Shown: positions 54,078 to 64,000, numbered from the stretch's first letter. The stretch: 64,000 nucleotides of DNA from Favolaschia claudopus (GCA_037176885.1 JAWWNJ010000111.1:682001-746000), one strand, 5' to 3'. Notes: generated by a model from the sequence alone, not told the origin. Program-made: numbers and translations.

Positions 54078-57000
54078 TTAGTTCGGCTCAGCATCATATA
54101 TGCGAAGGATGTTGAAGGCCAGTTTAGCGAGGATCGGTGTAACTTCTCTCCTTGCCAGGACGGAGCGGAAGAAGTCCATTACGTCCGTGAAAGCACCCTT
54201 GAACTCCGGCAAGGTGGTGTATAAGCCTTTAAGGAATTCCTCTCGGACTCGCATGAGCTCTGGATGATCGCAGAGGAACATCGCATGGGTCTCGTCTTCC
54301 ACCGCCTCAAGACAGAACCTGCATTTGCGCCATTCCCTGGGGACGATGTCCTTGCCTCGTTCCTTCCACCTGCGGCGTTCAGCTGCGAGACAGTGGCTTG
54401 ATAGAACCAGACGTGTCAAAGCTAGACGATGATCCGGGGTGTTTACGCGTAAATAGTGCCGAAAGTCCAAAGATTTCTTGACTAATTTTCCACTGTCTTT
54501 GTCCATTTCGCGTCGGCCGAGAAACAAATCCTTTGTTTAGACTGAATTTTCGAGTTCATGGTCTATCCAAGCCTCCATCGAAAGCTTGACCTGTTTCATC
54601 GCCTCTTTGACTGCTGCGACCTCCAGAGAGACAGATATATCCAGTTCCACGGGTATATAGAGTTTAGCGAGGACGATTCGTAAGTCATTGATCCACGAGA
54701 TCTTCTTTTGACGAGCCAGGTTTATAGATTCTTGCAATGCATTCCAGGCAGGTCTTGTTTCATCGAGTTCAATCCAGTAGCATAAATTTTTGAGCGCGAA
54801 ATAAAAACGTCGATAGCGAATTGGCCAGATCCCTGTTTCGGAGAAAAGTACGGCTTTCATTGATCGCGAGCCGATTCCGAGCATTCGACGGAGGAACTTC
54901 AGTTGAACTTTCTCCAGAAGCTTCAAACTCTTCTCTTCGATATCAAGGCAAATTTCGCATCCAGCGGTGAGGTAGGGATCGACGCGCGCCATGTATAACG
55001 TCCGCAGATCCCAAACAGGCATTGAACCGACGAAACGATGTAACCCGAGGATGGTGTTAGCCACTTTTGACGCTTTTTTAGATTTGACAATGTACTGCTC
55101 GCGCCACATGAATTTGCATCCCGTTTCAAACCAGATACCAAGATAGCGTGCTTTTTGTTCCAGTTGGATCGGCCATGTGGAAGACCGGGTACCATTTTTG
55201 ACGGCGTCCATATATTTGGCAAATAGATTTTGGGATCGAGACTTCACATCCATTATTGTCTGCCCAGCATTGAGAATCATTGAGATGAAGTTGAAACCCT
55301 GGCGGTGAGGTGGACGCTGTCATGACGTCGTCGGCGTGCTGAACCTGGTTGATCCGCACTTCGTTCAGTTGAATATCGTCGGGATGAATGCTCAGGACAA
55401 AATCGGCCATGAAGAGGTTCCACAAATGCGGTGATCCTGGGTCTCCTGTCAGAATGCCTAGAAGAGATTCAAACTGTGCATATTGGCGATCCAAGCAGAC
55501 TAAATAACGGATGCGGTCGTAAAGACATTTCAACCACTCGATCATGGGTCCAGAAATACCGAGTCTTGCGAGCTTGATCCATAGCGTTGGGCGATCCGTC
55601 CCGGGGAATGCATTTTTAAGATCCAGATATCCAACGTAGAGGGGCTTGTCCATTGCTTCTGCCTTGTCAATCATGCATAGGAGGACAAAGGCGCTGTCAT
55701 TTGTTCGAAGGTGAGACTGGAACCCATTTTGCGAGGGTGGAATTGCACCAATATCCTCGGCACCTTCACGCAGACGGCGGTCAATGATCAGCGTAAGCAT
55801 TTTCAACATACAGCATTCTAGGGCGATTAGACGATAGCCTTTCGGGTCGGTAGCATCTTTGTCCTTTTTCAAAATACCAACGAGGAGAGAGATCAGCCAC
55901 TCTTGTGGAATATCTTGATTCCGAAGGCAAAACCGGAAGAATTCAAGGAGTTTCTCGTTTGGGATTTGTAGACAATCTTGATAAGAAAACCCATCAACGC
56001 CGACAGCGGTGTCCAGTCCATGCTCGGTGATGTGTTTCTTCATCAACTTGATCTCTTCCAGCGAAATCTCGCGAGTGTAGGATTGACGGGGCGAGTTATC
56101 AACTAGGCCTCCCCTCAGCTCTCGTTCCATCTTCGATGTCGCTGGAGTTGTAGCCGGATAATTCAAACGATCTCTGAACTCGTCGGAAAGGTTTTCAAGC
56201 GACACTTTGGCCTTTCGTGGGCGAGGATCTGTGCGCTTGCGAACGAAATCCCGGAATTGCTTGATGTTTTTACACGCCAAAAGCTCTGCGCGAAGGCCAG
56301 CCTGTAATTCATGAACTTTTGCCCTTTCACGATGAGTTTCGACGTCTTTCTCCGTTTCTTGATCATCATCTTTCCAATTTTTCCACGGCCTTGGACGTTC
56401 CGGGGAGGTTTCCTCTAATTCGGTGGCGACTTTGCATCTGTCCGAGAGAGGGGTGGGCCCGTGGAAGCTCGAACAAGGGAGCGGGTCATCCGTTACAGGC
56501 TGGAAGATTGTTGCAGATTCTGGGACTTGTAGCGCCGCCTTAGCAAGTGCATAGGCCTCTTTTTGCGGTTGATTGGGCGATTTGGATTCGACGTAAACAA
56601 AAGTTGTTGATCCGTGTCGTTTCCCGAGCAGCGAAACCGTATTCCTGAATAAGTCCCCGTTTAGGCCAGGCCACCCAATCGACATCTTCTTTGCAGCCGC
56701 GTAGCACAACTGGCGTATGATCATTTTTGAACTGCAAAAAACCACGAGTGTCTTGTCCGAATCAACAGCTAGGAGTGCCTCGTGGATTGCATAGATTCGG
56801 CCACGATCCGCCGTTGGTTTTCCAGGACCAGGGACTTTGAAGCACGTATTCGACCGAGATCCGATTGCAAAACAGATTCCAGCGCCTGCGGATCTCGTTC
56901 GAGTTTTGCCCGGTGCGGCGCCTTCAACATACACATGTACGGGTGGAGATTCTGCAAGTATTGGGCCGTATAAAGAATGCAGGGCTTGCTCAGGTGTTTC

Positions 57001-58287
57001 TCGGGAGTCCATTGTTTCTCGATACAGCCTATCAATTTCGTTTTGACCAGAGAAGACTGGGGCACTTTGGGGATGCGGGGAAGAAGCCGTTGTCGAGCGC
57101 AAAATAGCACGACGATCCAATGTTACACAAATACGAGTGTGATCAGACCAATCATCTTTCGGGTCCGGTGTCGGTTGTTCAACATGAAAACTGCGAACCC
57201 AAGGCAATAGAGACTCCGAAGCGAACGCGTAATCAATGGTTGATTGACCAGTGGGCTGATGAGAGGTATACTGACCGGGAGAAGCAGTTTCCAAAGAGGT
57301 CCCATTCATGATGCAAAGTCCGAATTTGTCGCACTCATTCAGAATTGCCCTACCGCGAGTGTTTTCCGTGGCATCAGAAGAGTCCCTCGGCCAATTTTGG
57401 GTGAATCTGATGACCTGTTGCGATCCCGTTCGGCCGTTTATATCAGTGAGAAGCAGAACAGGTTTATCGGCGCTAGGACTACAGACTGCGATTGTTTACC
57501 AAAGTTGTTGAATCGGCTCAACGTCCGTCCAGCCTTGCCATCGAGACGTTTCCGGAGGTATATATGCACCGATGAGCCACATCGAACCTAAATCCAGGAC
57601 CAGAATATCTGGGGAGCTCAGGCGAGACTTGGTGGTGAAATCAATGTCATCGCGGATGAGAAGCGCAATCCCGCCGCCACGACGTTCTGATTGAAGCCTG
57701 GGTTTTCGGGGTAAGGAAATGAGCGAGAAACCTTTCGGAACGTCCGCGGGGTCCTCTTCGCCGGGTAACATGTCCGTTTCCGCGAAAAACATTATGTCGT
57801 ACGGCGCGAGCAGGCCGTGGAACTCAGGGCTAGTTAATTTTAGTGTGAAATGGTGGTGTATATTCCAATACATAATTTTAACATCCCGACTCGGATTACC
57901 AACTTCAGACGTGTCTTGAGTGGCTTGTACGTCGACAGCAGTGTTACCGGTCCGTGCTGAGTGGTGAGTGTGTTGTCCGGTTGAGTTTTCTCCAAGTCCA
58001 TGGCCCGTATCGCCTCGTCTTGCTGAAATTCCCGTAGAGAGTCCGTTTCCAGTCCACGTCGGCACACCTGGGCTCGGCACAGCACGTGGACAAATCGGCA
58101 CACGGAAGGTGGGTTCGGGTCCAGAGACAGCCGAGTATGGGTGGGCGGGGGACCATTGATTAATTTGAGCCCATTTCTGTAGGTTGTTGCTTCGCAAGAT
58201 GCAATGGAAGACCCAGCCATAGATAACGGTCCAGAGGAACAGCGACGGCGCAAACGGAGAAGTCGGACCGGTGTCAGCGGTTGTCAT
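54078..58287 (-). pseudogene. LINE ORF2: endonuclease, degenerate RNase H, reverse transcriptase
   Basis: One frame from ATG 58287 with three lesions. Endonuclease: VKIMYWNIHHHFTLKLTSPE, YDIMFFAETDM, RRGGGIALLIRDDIDF, WLIGAYIPPE; after an in-frame TAA at 57496-57498, LLLTDINGRTG, STIDYAFAS and DWSDHTRICV. Next an RNase H-like segment (about 56945-56535; VHVYVEGAAPGKTRTRSAGA, GRIYAIHEALLAV, VVFCSSKMIIRQL, VYVESKSPNQPQKEAYALAK) lacking the usual catalytic acids. Then RT: ILKKDKDATDPKGYRLIALE, YVGYLDLKNAF (motif A), LTGDPGSPHLWNLFMADF (motif B), VQHADDVMTAS (motif C), then WADNNGCEVSIPKS. Near 55200 a one-base shift leads to YLGIWFETGCKFMWREQYIV. An in-frame TAA at 54537-54539 precedes LDFRHYLRVNTPDHRLALTR and a CRFCLEAVEDETHAMFLC Cys/His motif, ending at 54078. 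Organisation is that of fungal LINEs with EN upstream of RT. Non-functional as it stands, but only three point lesions. Confidence 0.9.
56535..56945 (-). other. RNase H-like domain of the LINE, catalytically dead
   Basis: Position and pattern fit an RNase H fold between EN and RT: the strand that normally has TDGS reads VEGA, the helix position of the catalytic Glu reads GRIYAI, the TDS position reads CSS, and the last Asp position in the GNE.AD.LA motif reads QKEAYALA. The domain length and the flanking hydrophobic pattern are kept. So fold, but not chemistry, appears conserved. Confidence 0.6.
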
Positions 58288-58736
58288 GCGGAAGTTACCG
58301 GAAGGATACCCGACTTTCCCGGATGTCGCCAGCGCAGCATCGTCGGTGGACGAGCAGAGGCGATTGGAGGGTCGCGCGCCTGGGCCGAGGTATCCAGCGG
58401 CATGTTGATCCAGTGTGTGAGCGTCGCCAGCTTGGGGATGTCAGGCAGCCCGTCCTCTCCACATCGGTCCCAAGGATGGTCGTATACGTCCAGGAAGGTC
58501 CGTGAGGGTAGGGACGAGGGAGGTTGATCCAAGTCGGGGTCCATGACCAGTCCACGGCGGTCCAAAATGGCAAAATCCCAAGTCGGCACACATACACGAA
58601 AGTCGACCGTTTTTGTCCAGAGCTCGGCCAGATTCCGAGGAAGACGATTCCAGGCACTCAGCATCCAAAGCGCAGGTGAGGGTTTGTGTCGTTGGCTCAG
58701 CACGGTGTTGTTTTGCGAAGATTGAGAAATCGACAT
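58284..58736 (-). CDS. LINE ORF1, 150 aa
   Basis: From ATG 58736 to TGA 58286-58284. Its stop overlaps the ORF2 start as ATGA (58287-58284). The protein (MSISQSSQNNTVLSQRHKPS, PALWMLSAWNRLPRNLAELW, DPDLDQPPSSLPSRTFLDVY, LTHWINMPLDTSAQARDPPI) has no CCHC knuckle, which many fungal LINE ORF1 proteins carry, and no motif I recognise. Assignment as ORF1 is by position. Expected role is RNA binding in the retroelement particle. Confidence 0.55.
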   Translation of the reverse strand: MSISQSSQNNTVLSQRHKPSPALWMLSAWNRLPRNLAELWTKTVDFRVCVPTWDFAILDRRGLVMDPDLDQPPSSLPSRTFLDVYDHPWDRCGEDGLPDIPKLATLTHWINMPLDTSAQARDPPIASARPPTMLRWRHPGKSGILPVTSA

Positions 58737-58770
58737 GGTGGTTCTGGTGATCTCGTCGCGTCGAAAAAAA

Positions 58771-58872
58771 ACAGGCGGTTAACAGAACTGAGGATCAGAT
58801 CGATCAAGACTCAGCTGCTACTTGCCCAGAGTTCGACAGGGCCATGACTTGCGAGAAAGGGCGAAAACCTGG
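58771..58872. repeat. Internal fragment of the CAGCCGTTTTGG MITE family
   Basis: AACAGAACTGAGGATC..GATCAAGACTCAGCTGCT to GACTTGCGAGAAAGGGCGAA matches 2640-2730 and the inverse of 61205-61295. It has a small internal duplication (GATCAGATCGATC). It abuts the 5' end of the LINE. Confidence 0.65.
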
Positions 58873-58874
58873 AG

Positions 58875-60000
58875 TCCTGGCCTGAGGCCTCGGACTCTGG
58901 GGAGCCGTCACTGTCACTGTCATGTGACTTCGGACTGCGCGCCGAATGTTTCCGCCTCAACTTTGGTTCAACTCTTGCTCAGCTCAAGTTCAATTGGCCT
59001 GTTTGAACCTCATGTGCTGTGATAAATATATGTACAATACCCTACCAACACCTATACATATACTCAATGGTTGCTTGCTCACTAAAGAATTCAGTAAGCA
59101 TCAAGTTTTGCAACAAGTCTCCTCAAGTTACAAGCACTTTGTCACCAGTACCGGGGCTCAGGGAATGCTTTGAGCAACTTCAAAAAAAATTACCAGACTT
59201 TGTGCTACTGCCAGTGTCTTGGATATACTTACCACTATCCAGTGAGTATAAGCTTCAGCTGTCAAAATCAATAATCCAGAAAAAACAGGGCCGCTGAGTC
59301 ACTACAACCAGATTCATCAGGAGCAGAAGAGTTTTGAAGGTGAATATGAGGGCGATTACTATGACCTTATTTATCGTTGAATATTATTTAGTTCGGTGCT
59401 GTGGTTGTGGACCGAGGTTTGACAGCATTGCGAGATCTTTATCTGTGGTTTTACGGCAAGTTCCGAGGTTCGGGGAAGTTGCTTCGGATGTTCGGGTCCG
59501 AGGTCTGTGATTTGTCCTCACGGCTTGACTCAGCCGCTGGACCAAAGTTTCGTCGGCTCGCGAATGTGGTCGCTGTGTGAAGGTCAGCGACTGTACTTTC
59601 GTAACATTAGGGTGGTACTTATGGCAAACCATGGTCACTGTAGCCGACACCACCATCAAACCACATCATAGCCGACTATCCAAGCGACTCTGACATGCGA
59701 AAATTTTCGAAAGCCGATGGTCACTTATAATACACCAGTAGGTCCCAGTGTATCGCTGCTCCAGTATTCTTTGCATTGTGCCTCGTCGCCTCAAAAGTCT
59801 ATTGGACACTCAGTGAGTTCTGCCTGTTAAATTACTACATCCCGAACTCATGCATGCTGCTGGATAGGCCTTCTCGCACTCTTTCTCGTGAGTGTCTCTT
59901 TAAATTTATGACTTCGCCTGTAGAAAATTCAAAGGACTTGTAGACCAGTCGAATCTTGACTCTATCTCTCTTCTCTCACTCATATCATTGCTTATTTCAA
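58875..60000. other. No supported gene; likely upstream region of the 60.1-kb gene
   Basis: Short frames only. From about 59930 to 60126 the sequence looks like a 5' UTR with an intron: exon end TTCAAA/GTAAGTCC near 60001 and acceptor TTGTGTAG at 60126, six bases before the ATG at 60132. Confidence 0.4.
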
Positions 60001-60131
60001 AGTAAGTCCTGCTTTCGAATCGCTATTCCATTCTGATTTGCAAAACCAAGACTTTAATCATCGCATTGCATAATGTAAAATTCTTTCGGTGTATTCTTGA
60101 CTCATTGCTGACCTTTCTTGTGTAGTCTCAA

Positions 60132-60413
60132 ATGGATCCCAATATTCTTGCTAACCCCCAGCTTCTGGCGACTCTCCAAGCCCTTCTCCAAGCTGCTCCT
60201 GGCCTCATTGCTTCTCAATCTGCCCCACCTGCTGAACAGACTCCTCCAGCTGCTCCTGTGTCGACTTATACCAGCTCTCGCCCTCAAGCGATTCCTTCAG
60301 CTTCTCGAGGTCACCCAAATGCGAGTACAGCAGCTCCTGGCTTACAGCCTTTCCTCGGACCCTCATCTCTCGGTGTTGGCATGTCCTCCAACACCAATCG
60401 CCAGGCCACTTGC
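60132..60413 (+). pseudogene. 5' fragment of a conserved Agaricomycete gene
   Basis: Starts MDPNILANPQLLATLQALLQ, AAPGLIASQSAPPAEQTPPA, then SSRPQAIPSASRGHPNAS, LQPFLGPSSLGVGMSSNTNR. The ATG lies six bases after a good splice acceptor. I recall this N-terminus from a multicopy basidiomycete family of about 1000 aa proteins; here the frame leaves the family pattern at about 60413 and stops at 60416, right at the 3' end of the convergent gene (60422). So the body of the gene was lost at this junction. Confidence 0.55.
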
Positions 60414-60421
60414 TGAAGTCC

Positions 60422-62348
60422 TCAGAAGTAGAATCGATTTGTCTGTGATCGTGTTTGGCGTAGACCTGGCGTTGCCAATGTCGAGGAAGGCGGAGGGTTG
60501 ACGGTACGGCCAACATTAAGGCTGATACCGCAGACACCAGACACGTAGCATGGGTCTTTGTGGTATGAGCTGGGACGATATGAGGTGTGTCAACATGGAA
60601 AAGGCGATTCAAATGCTTACGCGGAGTAGCCATAAGTAAAGTAAGCCTCGGGAGGAGCTCGCTCGAATGTGGGAAAATTGTAAGCCAGGCCACGGAACTG
60701 GATCCGGTACCCATTTCCTGGAAAGTCGATTCGCTGAGACAGAATCGGTAAAAAGAATATGGACACACCTGCGGGAATGTTCCGCGTGGCAATACGCGGC
60801 AATCCGTTCTCCTCGAGGGTATCTTCGATTTTATTGGTTATATCGAGCGGCAACCACGCTTTGGCAGTAGCCCAAGTGATGGTCAAGGCTGCGATCACCT
60901 CCGTGTCGTGGTCAGCTTTCGTTTGTTCATCGAGATTTTTTGTGTAACTTTTCGCCAGCTGAAAGACCCTCAGGTCACGAGGTCCAGCATTGTAACCAAG
61001 CTGGACCATGGTGCCGTCGCTTTTCGGCTTACATGAAATCAAATCAGCGACAATTTACAGCCGTTTTGGAAACAATATACGGGTTTTGATTGAGTGGTGC
61101 TCGTTCGTTTGTGCTTACGTTTGTTGACCATTCTGTCATCGGCAAAGCCGGGAGCACCACTCTGTGGGGCGTTGCCGTACCGCATCAATTGCCGTTGGTC
61201 CCTTGTTTTTGCCCTTGCTCGCAAGTCATGGCCGTGTCGAGCTCTGGGCAAGTAGCAGCTGAGTCTTAATCCTCAGTTCTGTTAACCCCCTGTTTTTTCC
61301 GGTGTTCTCTGGGTGGCGGAAGCAAAGACTCAAATTCGGCTGAAGTGGAGCTGGTGATGGGAAGCAAAACAAAGGTAAGCACAAACGAACGAGCACCACT
61401 CAATCAAAACCCGTATATTGTTTCCAAAACGGCTGTATACGATCACGAAGGAAGACTCACGCGGACATCGCGGCGTTCGTTTACAGCAGTGTCAATGACG
61501 TCTTGAAACCACTCGCATATGGCTGTCGACTCAGGTGTACCCTGCTCGCCGAAAACATCCCGCAAAACGATGAGTTCAGCGAAGACAACACCAGCTGAAA
61601 ATCGGTGAGAAGTCAGTCGCCAAAAAAGAACTTGGAACTCGCCTTCGTCTTTATCGAAAAAGATGACAGACTCCTCGTCAGTCACGATGTAGAACCCAGC
61701 AGCCTCGTCACATGCAAAATCATTAGCGAAAGGGCGACAAGCAGTGTCAGCGAGGACAGTCCGGATAGGTGGGCCGAAAGATAGGTCCCGTTTGCGCTCG
61801 ATGATGCGAGGATTAAGAAGGGTACCAATCGGGGCCGTGGGATCGATGGGACAGCCAGCAAGAAAATCAGCGATGGTCTTCGGCTCTTTATTGGCAAGAT
61901 GAAGCTTATAGACCTGGGTTCGATGAGGGGGTGGAAATGCGAGAGACAAAACATAACATACCAAACTTCGCTTATCCTGATGCGAGGCGATACCCTCCTT
62001 AGCCTGGCGATTGATCCGTTCATTCAGAGATTCGAGTTCAGGAAGAATAGCCAGTTTCTTGTTTTTAGCCAGAGTCATAGCGATACGAAGATGGCGCTGA
62101 AGTGCGAGATGACCCTACCAAAGGAATCTTTATGATGAAACTCAAAACCAGTGGATTCATACATTAACTTCAGGAATGTTTCGGATTTTATTAAGTTTCT
62201 CCAGAAAGAGCTGGACTGCCTCGTCATTGCCGACATCGAGATCCAGTACTCCAGGCTGCGAGAGAAAGCCCAAGACTGCACAAGTGAATACTAGGGAGAT
62301 TTGAGCCCAGAAAAGCAGTACCAGTATGATCAGTCTGTTGTTTGTCAT
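60422..62348 (-). CDS. Conserved Agaricomycete hypothetical protein, intron carries a MITE
   Basis: Exons on the minus strand: 62348(start tentative)-62163, 62114-61461, 61027-60769, 60717-60621, 60569-60422. All junctions are GT-AG and keep phase. Sequence: LSQPGVLDLDVGNDEAVQLF, MTLAKNKKLAILPELESLNE, FPPPHRTQVYKLHLANKEP, LNPRIIERKRDLSFGPPIRT, RPFANDFACDEAAGFYIVTD, LTSHRFSAGVVFAELIVLRD, AICEWFQDVIDTAVNERRDV, LGYNAGPRDLRVFQLAKSYT, HDTEVIAALTITWATAKAWL, FPTFERAPPEAYFTYGYSAS, then HKDPCYVSGVCGISLNVGRT and VNPPPSSTLA, stop 60422-60424. No lesion found. The N-terminal 30 residues are hydrophobic and may be an artefact. Function unknown; family conserved by recall. A 48-nt in-frame piece near 61920-61967 (GTATGT..CCAG) could be an extra intron. 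Confidence 0.8.
61058..61435. mobile_element. 378-bp TA-flanked MITE inside an intron
   Basis: CAGCCGTTTTGGAAACAATA termini with about 70-bp inverted arms and TA on each side (61056-61057, 61436-61437). It lies in intron 61028-61460 of the conserved gene. Without the MITE and one TA the intron is 53 nt, the usual length here. Confidence 0.9.
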
Positions 62349-62761
62349 GACTTTGATGTTTTCCCATGTCTATGAATGCCGGAAAGCGATAATTCAAGCA
62401 GGAGAGTGGTCGGGGAAGAGAAAGAGGTGCCAGCTCATCGTGTTATGTCACAGATTGATGTCACACATGTAGGGGATCAAACCGGCCCCAACACTCGGAT
62501 TCCTCGGGTTTGATCACAGTTTGATGGTGGTTTGATCCTGAAATCATGGTTCACTCGTTGATCACTGGGTGGGAACCATAGTATAACCATGTTCATATGT
62601 TCCATGTTCAAAATGCTCAAATCTTGAACTTGAACCTTGGCTTCTGTCCAACGATAAACTTCGGACTTCAACCTCGGCAAACTTCGGACTTCGAACCTCG
62701 TATCACCAAACATAATGTTCGCATCAGAATATGTACAGAAACTTCGAGCTCAAGCGCTCAA

Positions 62762-62829
62762 GCCACATCTGGCAGTGTAAAGCTCCGACCTCAACGTTGA
62801 GGTCGGAGCTTTACACTGCCAGATGTGGC
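62762..62829. repeat. 68-bp perfect palindrome, no spacer
   Basis: GCCACATCTGGCAGTGTAAA through CTCAAC is followed immediately by its exact complement, 34 bp per arm, centre AACGTT. Flanks are not palindromic. No other copy in the window. Confidence 0.9.
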
Positions 62830-62849
62830 CTCAACCTCGACACTCAACC

Positions 62850-63570
62850 ACATAATAAACAACGAAAAAAACATTTATACTCTGCACTACACTGGCGACC
62901 TTTGTTATGATCATTCATTTCGAGCAGTCAACAAGCAACATATGAATCCCTATCCTGCTGTGAACCTTTGGAATTGCTACAAGCGCCATTCACGCGAGTC
63001 AACAACGGCTGTGTTCAACTTTGGGACATCCTTTTCGGCCAGTGGTTCCAAATACATATAATGCTCACATTGTTGCATCCAGTTTGATTTTTCATCTACT
63101 ACATTCTCTTTGGGGGAGTCGTCTTTCGGACTCCGCCTGTCCGGTCTCTACGTTCTTTGGGTTTTGTGGGTTAGTGCTCATCCGGAAGCCTCGCTCACAG
63201 AGATCCCAGAAACTAAAGTTTCCGGGGCTCCTGTTCCCAAAGACTTATTTGATTATATTTCCTAGCGACTTAGCACTTTGAATTGGCCGGGAAGCTGTAG
63301 CAACGGCCGAGATCGACCGAAAAACACAGCGCTAGAGACTGATTCGCACTACGAGTAATGCTAAGGTCACTTGTTCAAACACGGCTGCTCAACAAAGCTG
63401 TAATGAACTGTACTAAGCCTACTAATGAAAATGAAGCCTTCAACAACGCAGTGGAGTCTACTACACAGCATGCAATCACTCGAGTATCAAGCGGATTGCT
63501 GTGCTATTCAAATATATTAATTGCAATGGCATGAATCAATCAACAATCAATTACCCGGCTTAAGCAGTCA
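62850..63570. other. No supported gene
   Basis: Repeated CTTCGGACTT and AACCTCG-type words occur just left of the palindrome (62640-62700); otherwise nothing recognisable up to 63570. Confidence 0.35.
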
Positions 63571-63575
63571 AAGAA

Positions 63576-63905
63576 TCATACTCTCGTTGTCGAATTCGAT
63601 GCGCTTTGAGTTTGAATGGGAAGACTGCGGACGGCCGTCGATATTTTGGTTTCGCAGGGCGCGCTGACGGGTTTTGTGGTCACACGCCCACTCGAATCAT
63701 CGAAAATCAGGCCCATGCCGATTACAACCTTCGCTGATTCGGCGTTGTTTGCCTCGAACCCCATCGCGACTGAAGCACAGATCAGATAGCATCAAGCGAG
63801 CACATTCATCTCAAAGCAACACTCACCACCAACTCGATCCGGGAGGGGCAATGCTCGCACGGCCCCAAAGAATAGAAGAAACATGACAGATATGACTGCA
63901 ATCAT
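63576..63905 (-). CDS. Small predicted secreted protein, 90 aa
   Basis: Two exons, 63905-63827 and 63769-63576, joined by a 57-nt intron with GTGAGT donor and TTCAG acceptor in phase. The ATG is in good context (CACAATG). The N-terminus MIAVISVMFLLFFGAVRALP is a typical signal peptide with a cleavage site after VRA. The mature part (GFEANNAESAKVVIGMGLIF, DDSSGRVTTKPVSAPCETKI) has one Cys and no motif I know. Size and signal peptide fit a fungal small secreted protein; function unknown. Confidence 0.55.
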
Positions 63906-64000
63906 TGTGAAGAAAAGGCGCTGCCTGGAGTATTCTCCACGAGCTACAATGGTTTTATTCTCGAGCGGGTTACTGGGGCCCGACGATTTCAGATAATAGA

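Noticed and set aside
55190..55205. Programmed frameshift in the LINE RT at a run of five A
   Set aside because: The shift lies after the catalytic motifs, no stem-loop or classical slippery heptamer is evident, and two stop codons elsewhere show that the copy is decaying; a simple one-base insertion explains it.

Overview
The window looks like a transposon-rich, gene-poor stretch of an Agaricomycete (mushroom-forming basidiomycete) nuclear genome. Evidence: introns of about 50 bp with GT-AG ends and CTNAY branch sites; a KDZ transposase with a CxC2-type zinc region; a MULE transposase with a SWIM finger; Ty1/copia and Ty3/gypsy remnants; a LINE with an RNase H-like segment in front of the RT; and several multi-exon protein families that I recall as multicopy in Agaricomycetes. 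Family names rest on recall of motifs; no search was run.

Layout. 0-3.5 kb: a conserved fungal gene, now a pseudogene split by a 2-kb nest of small inverted-repeat elements. 3.5-11 kb: nested MITEs, a gene remnant (7.8-8.8 kb) split by a MITE-in-MITE, and a broken Tc1/mariner-type transposase (9.0-9.8 kb). 11-16 kb: a C2H2 zinc-finger fragment, an orphan coding remnant, a hAT-type MITE with an 8-bp duplication, and the 3' half of a copia element (RT, RNase H, LTR) whose frame is cut by a 348-bp inverted-repeat insert. 16-26 kb: mostly non-coding, with TIR elements of 57 bp to 1.6 kb, perfect hairpins and motif clusters. 26-30 kb: a copia gag broken by two dated insertions, and a gypsy remnant. 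30-40 kb: MITEs, TTCATGA-rich repeats, a second 1.4-kb TIR element, a tRNA-like sequence. 40-53 kb: the richest coding block, with two head-to-head fragments of multicopy families (40.2-42.4 kb), a nine-exon HMG-box-like gene (43.1-45.4 kb) whose promoter and first exon are tandemly duplicated, a small spliced pseudogene (47.4 kb), a truncated KDZ transposase (48.3-49.9 kb) and a MULE C-terminal half (52.1-53.3 kb). 54-59 kb: a nearly complete LINE on the minus strand. 60-64 kb: the 5' fragment of one conserved gene, a structurally intact multi-exon conserved gene carrying a MITE in an intron, a 68-bp zero-spacer palindrome, and a small predicted secreted protein.

Almost all coding sequence belongs to mobile elements or to multicopy families. 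The best candidates for working host genes are the 60.4-62.3 kb gene, the 43.1-45.4 kb gene and the 63.6-63.9 kb secreted protein. Target-site duplications can be read directly for many inserts: TA for Tc1/mariner-like elements, AAT or ATT for a terminal family starting AGAG..TTTGCG, 8 bp for hAT-like, 9 bp for a foldback element. In several cases removing the insert restores a reading frame or a normal intron length, which fixes the boundaries exactly. The most unusual observations are the AAT/ATT MITE superfamily with changing subterminal motifs, the LINE whose RNase H-like domain has lost its catalytic acids and whose ORF1 and ORF2 overlap as ATGA, and the MITE inside a 53-nt intron.
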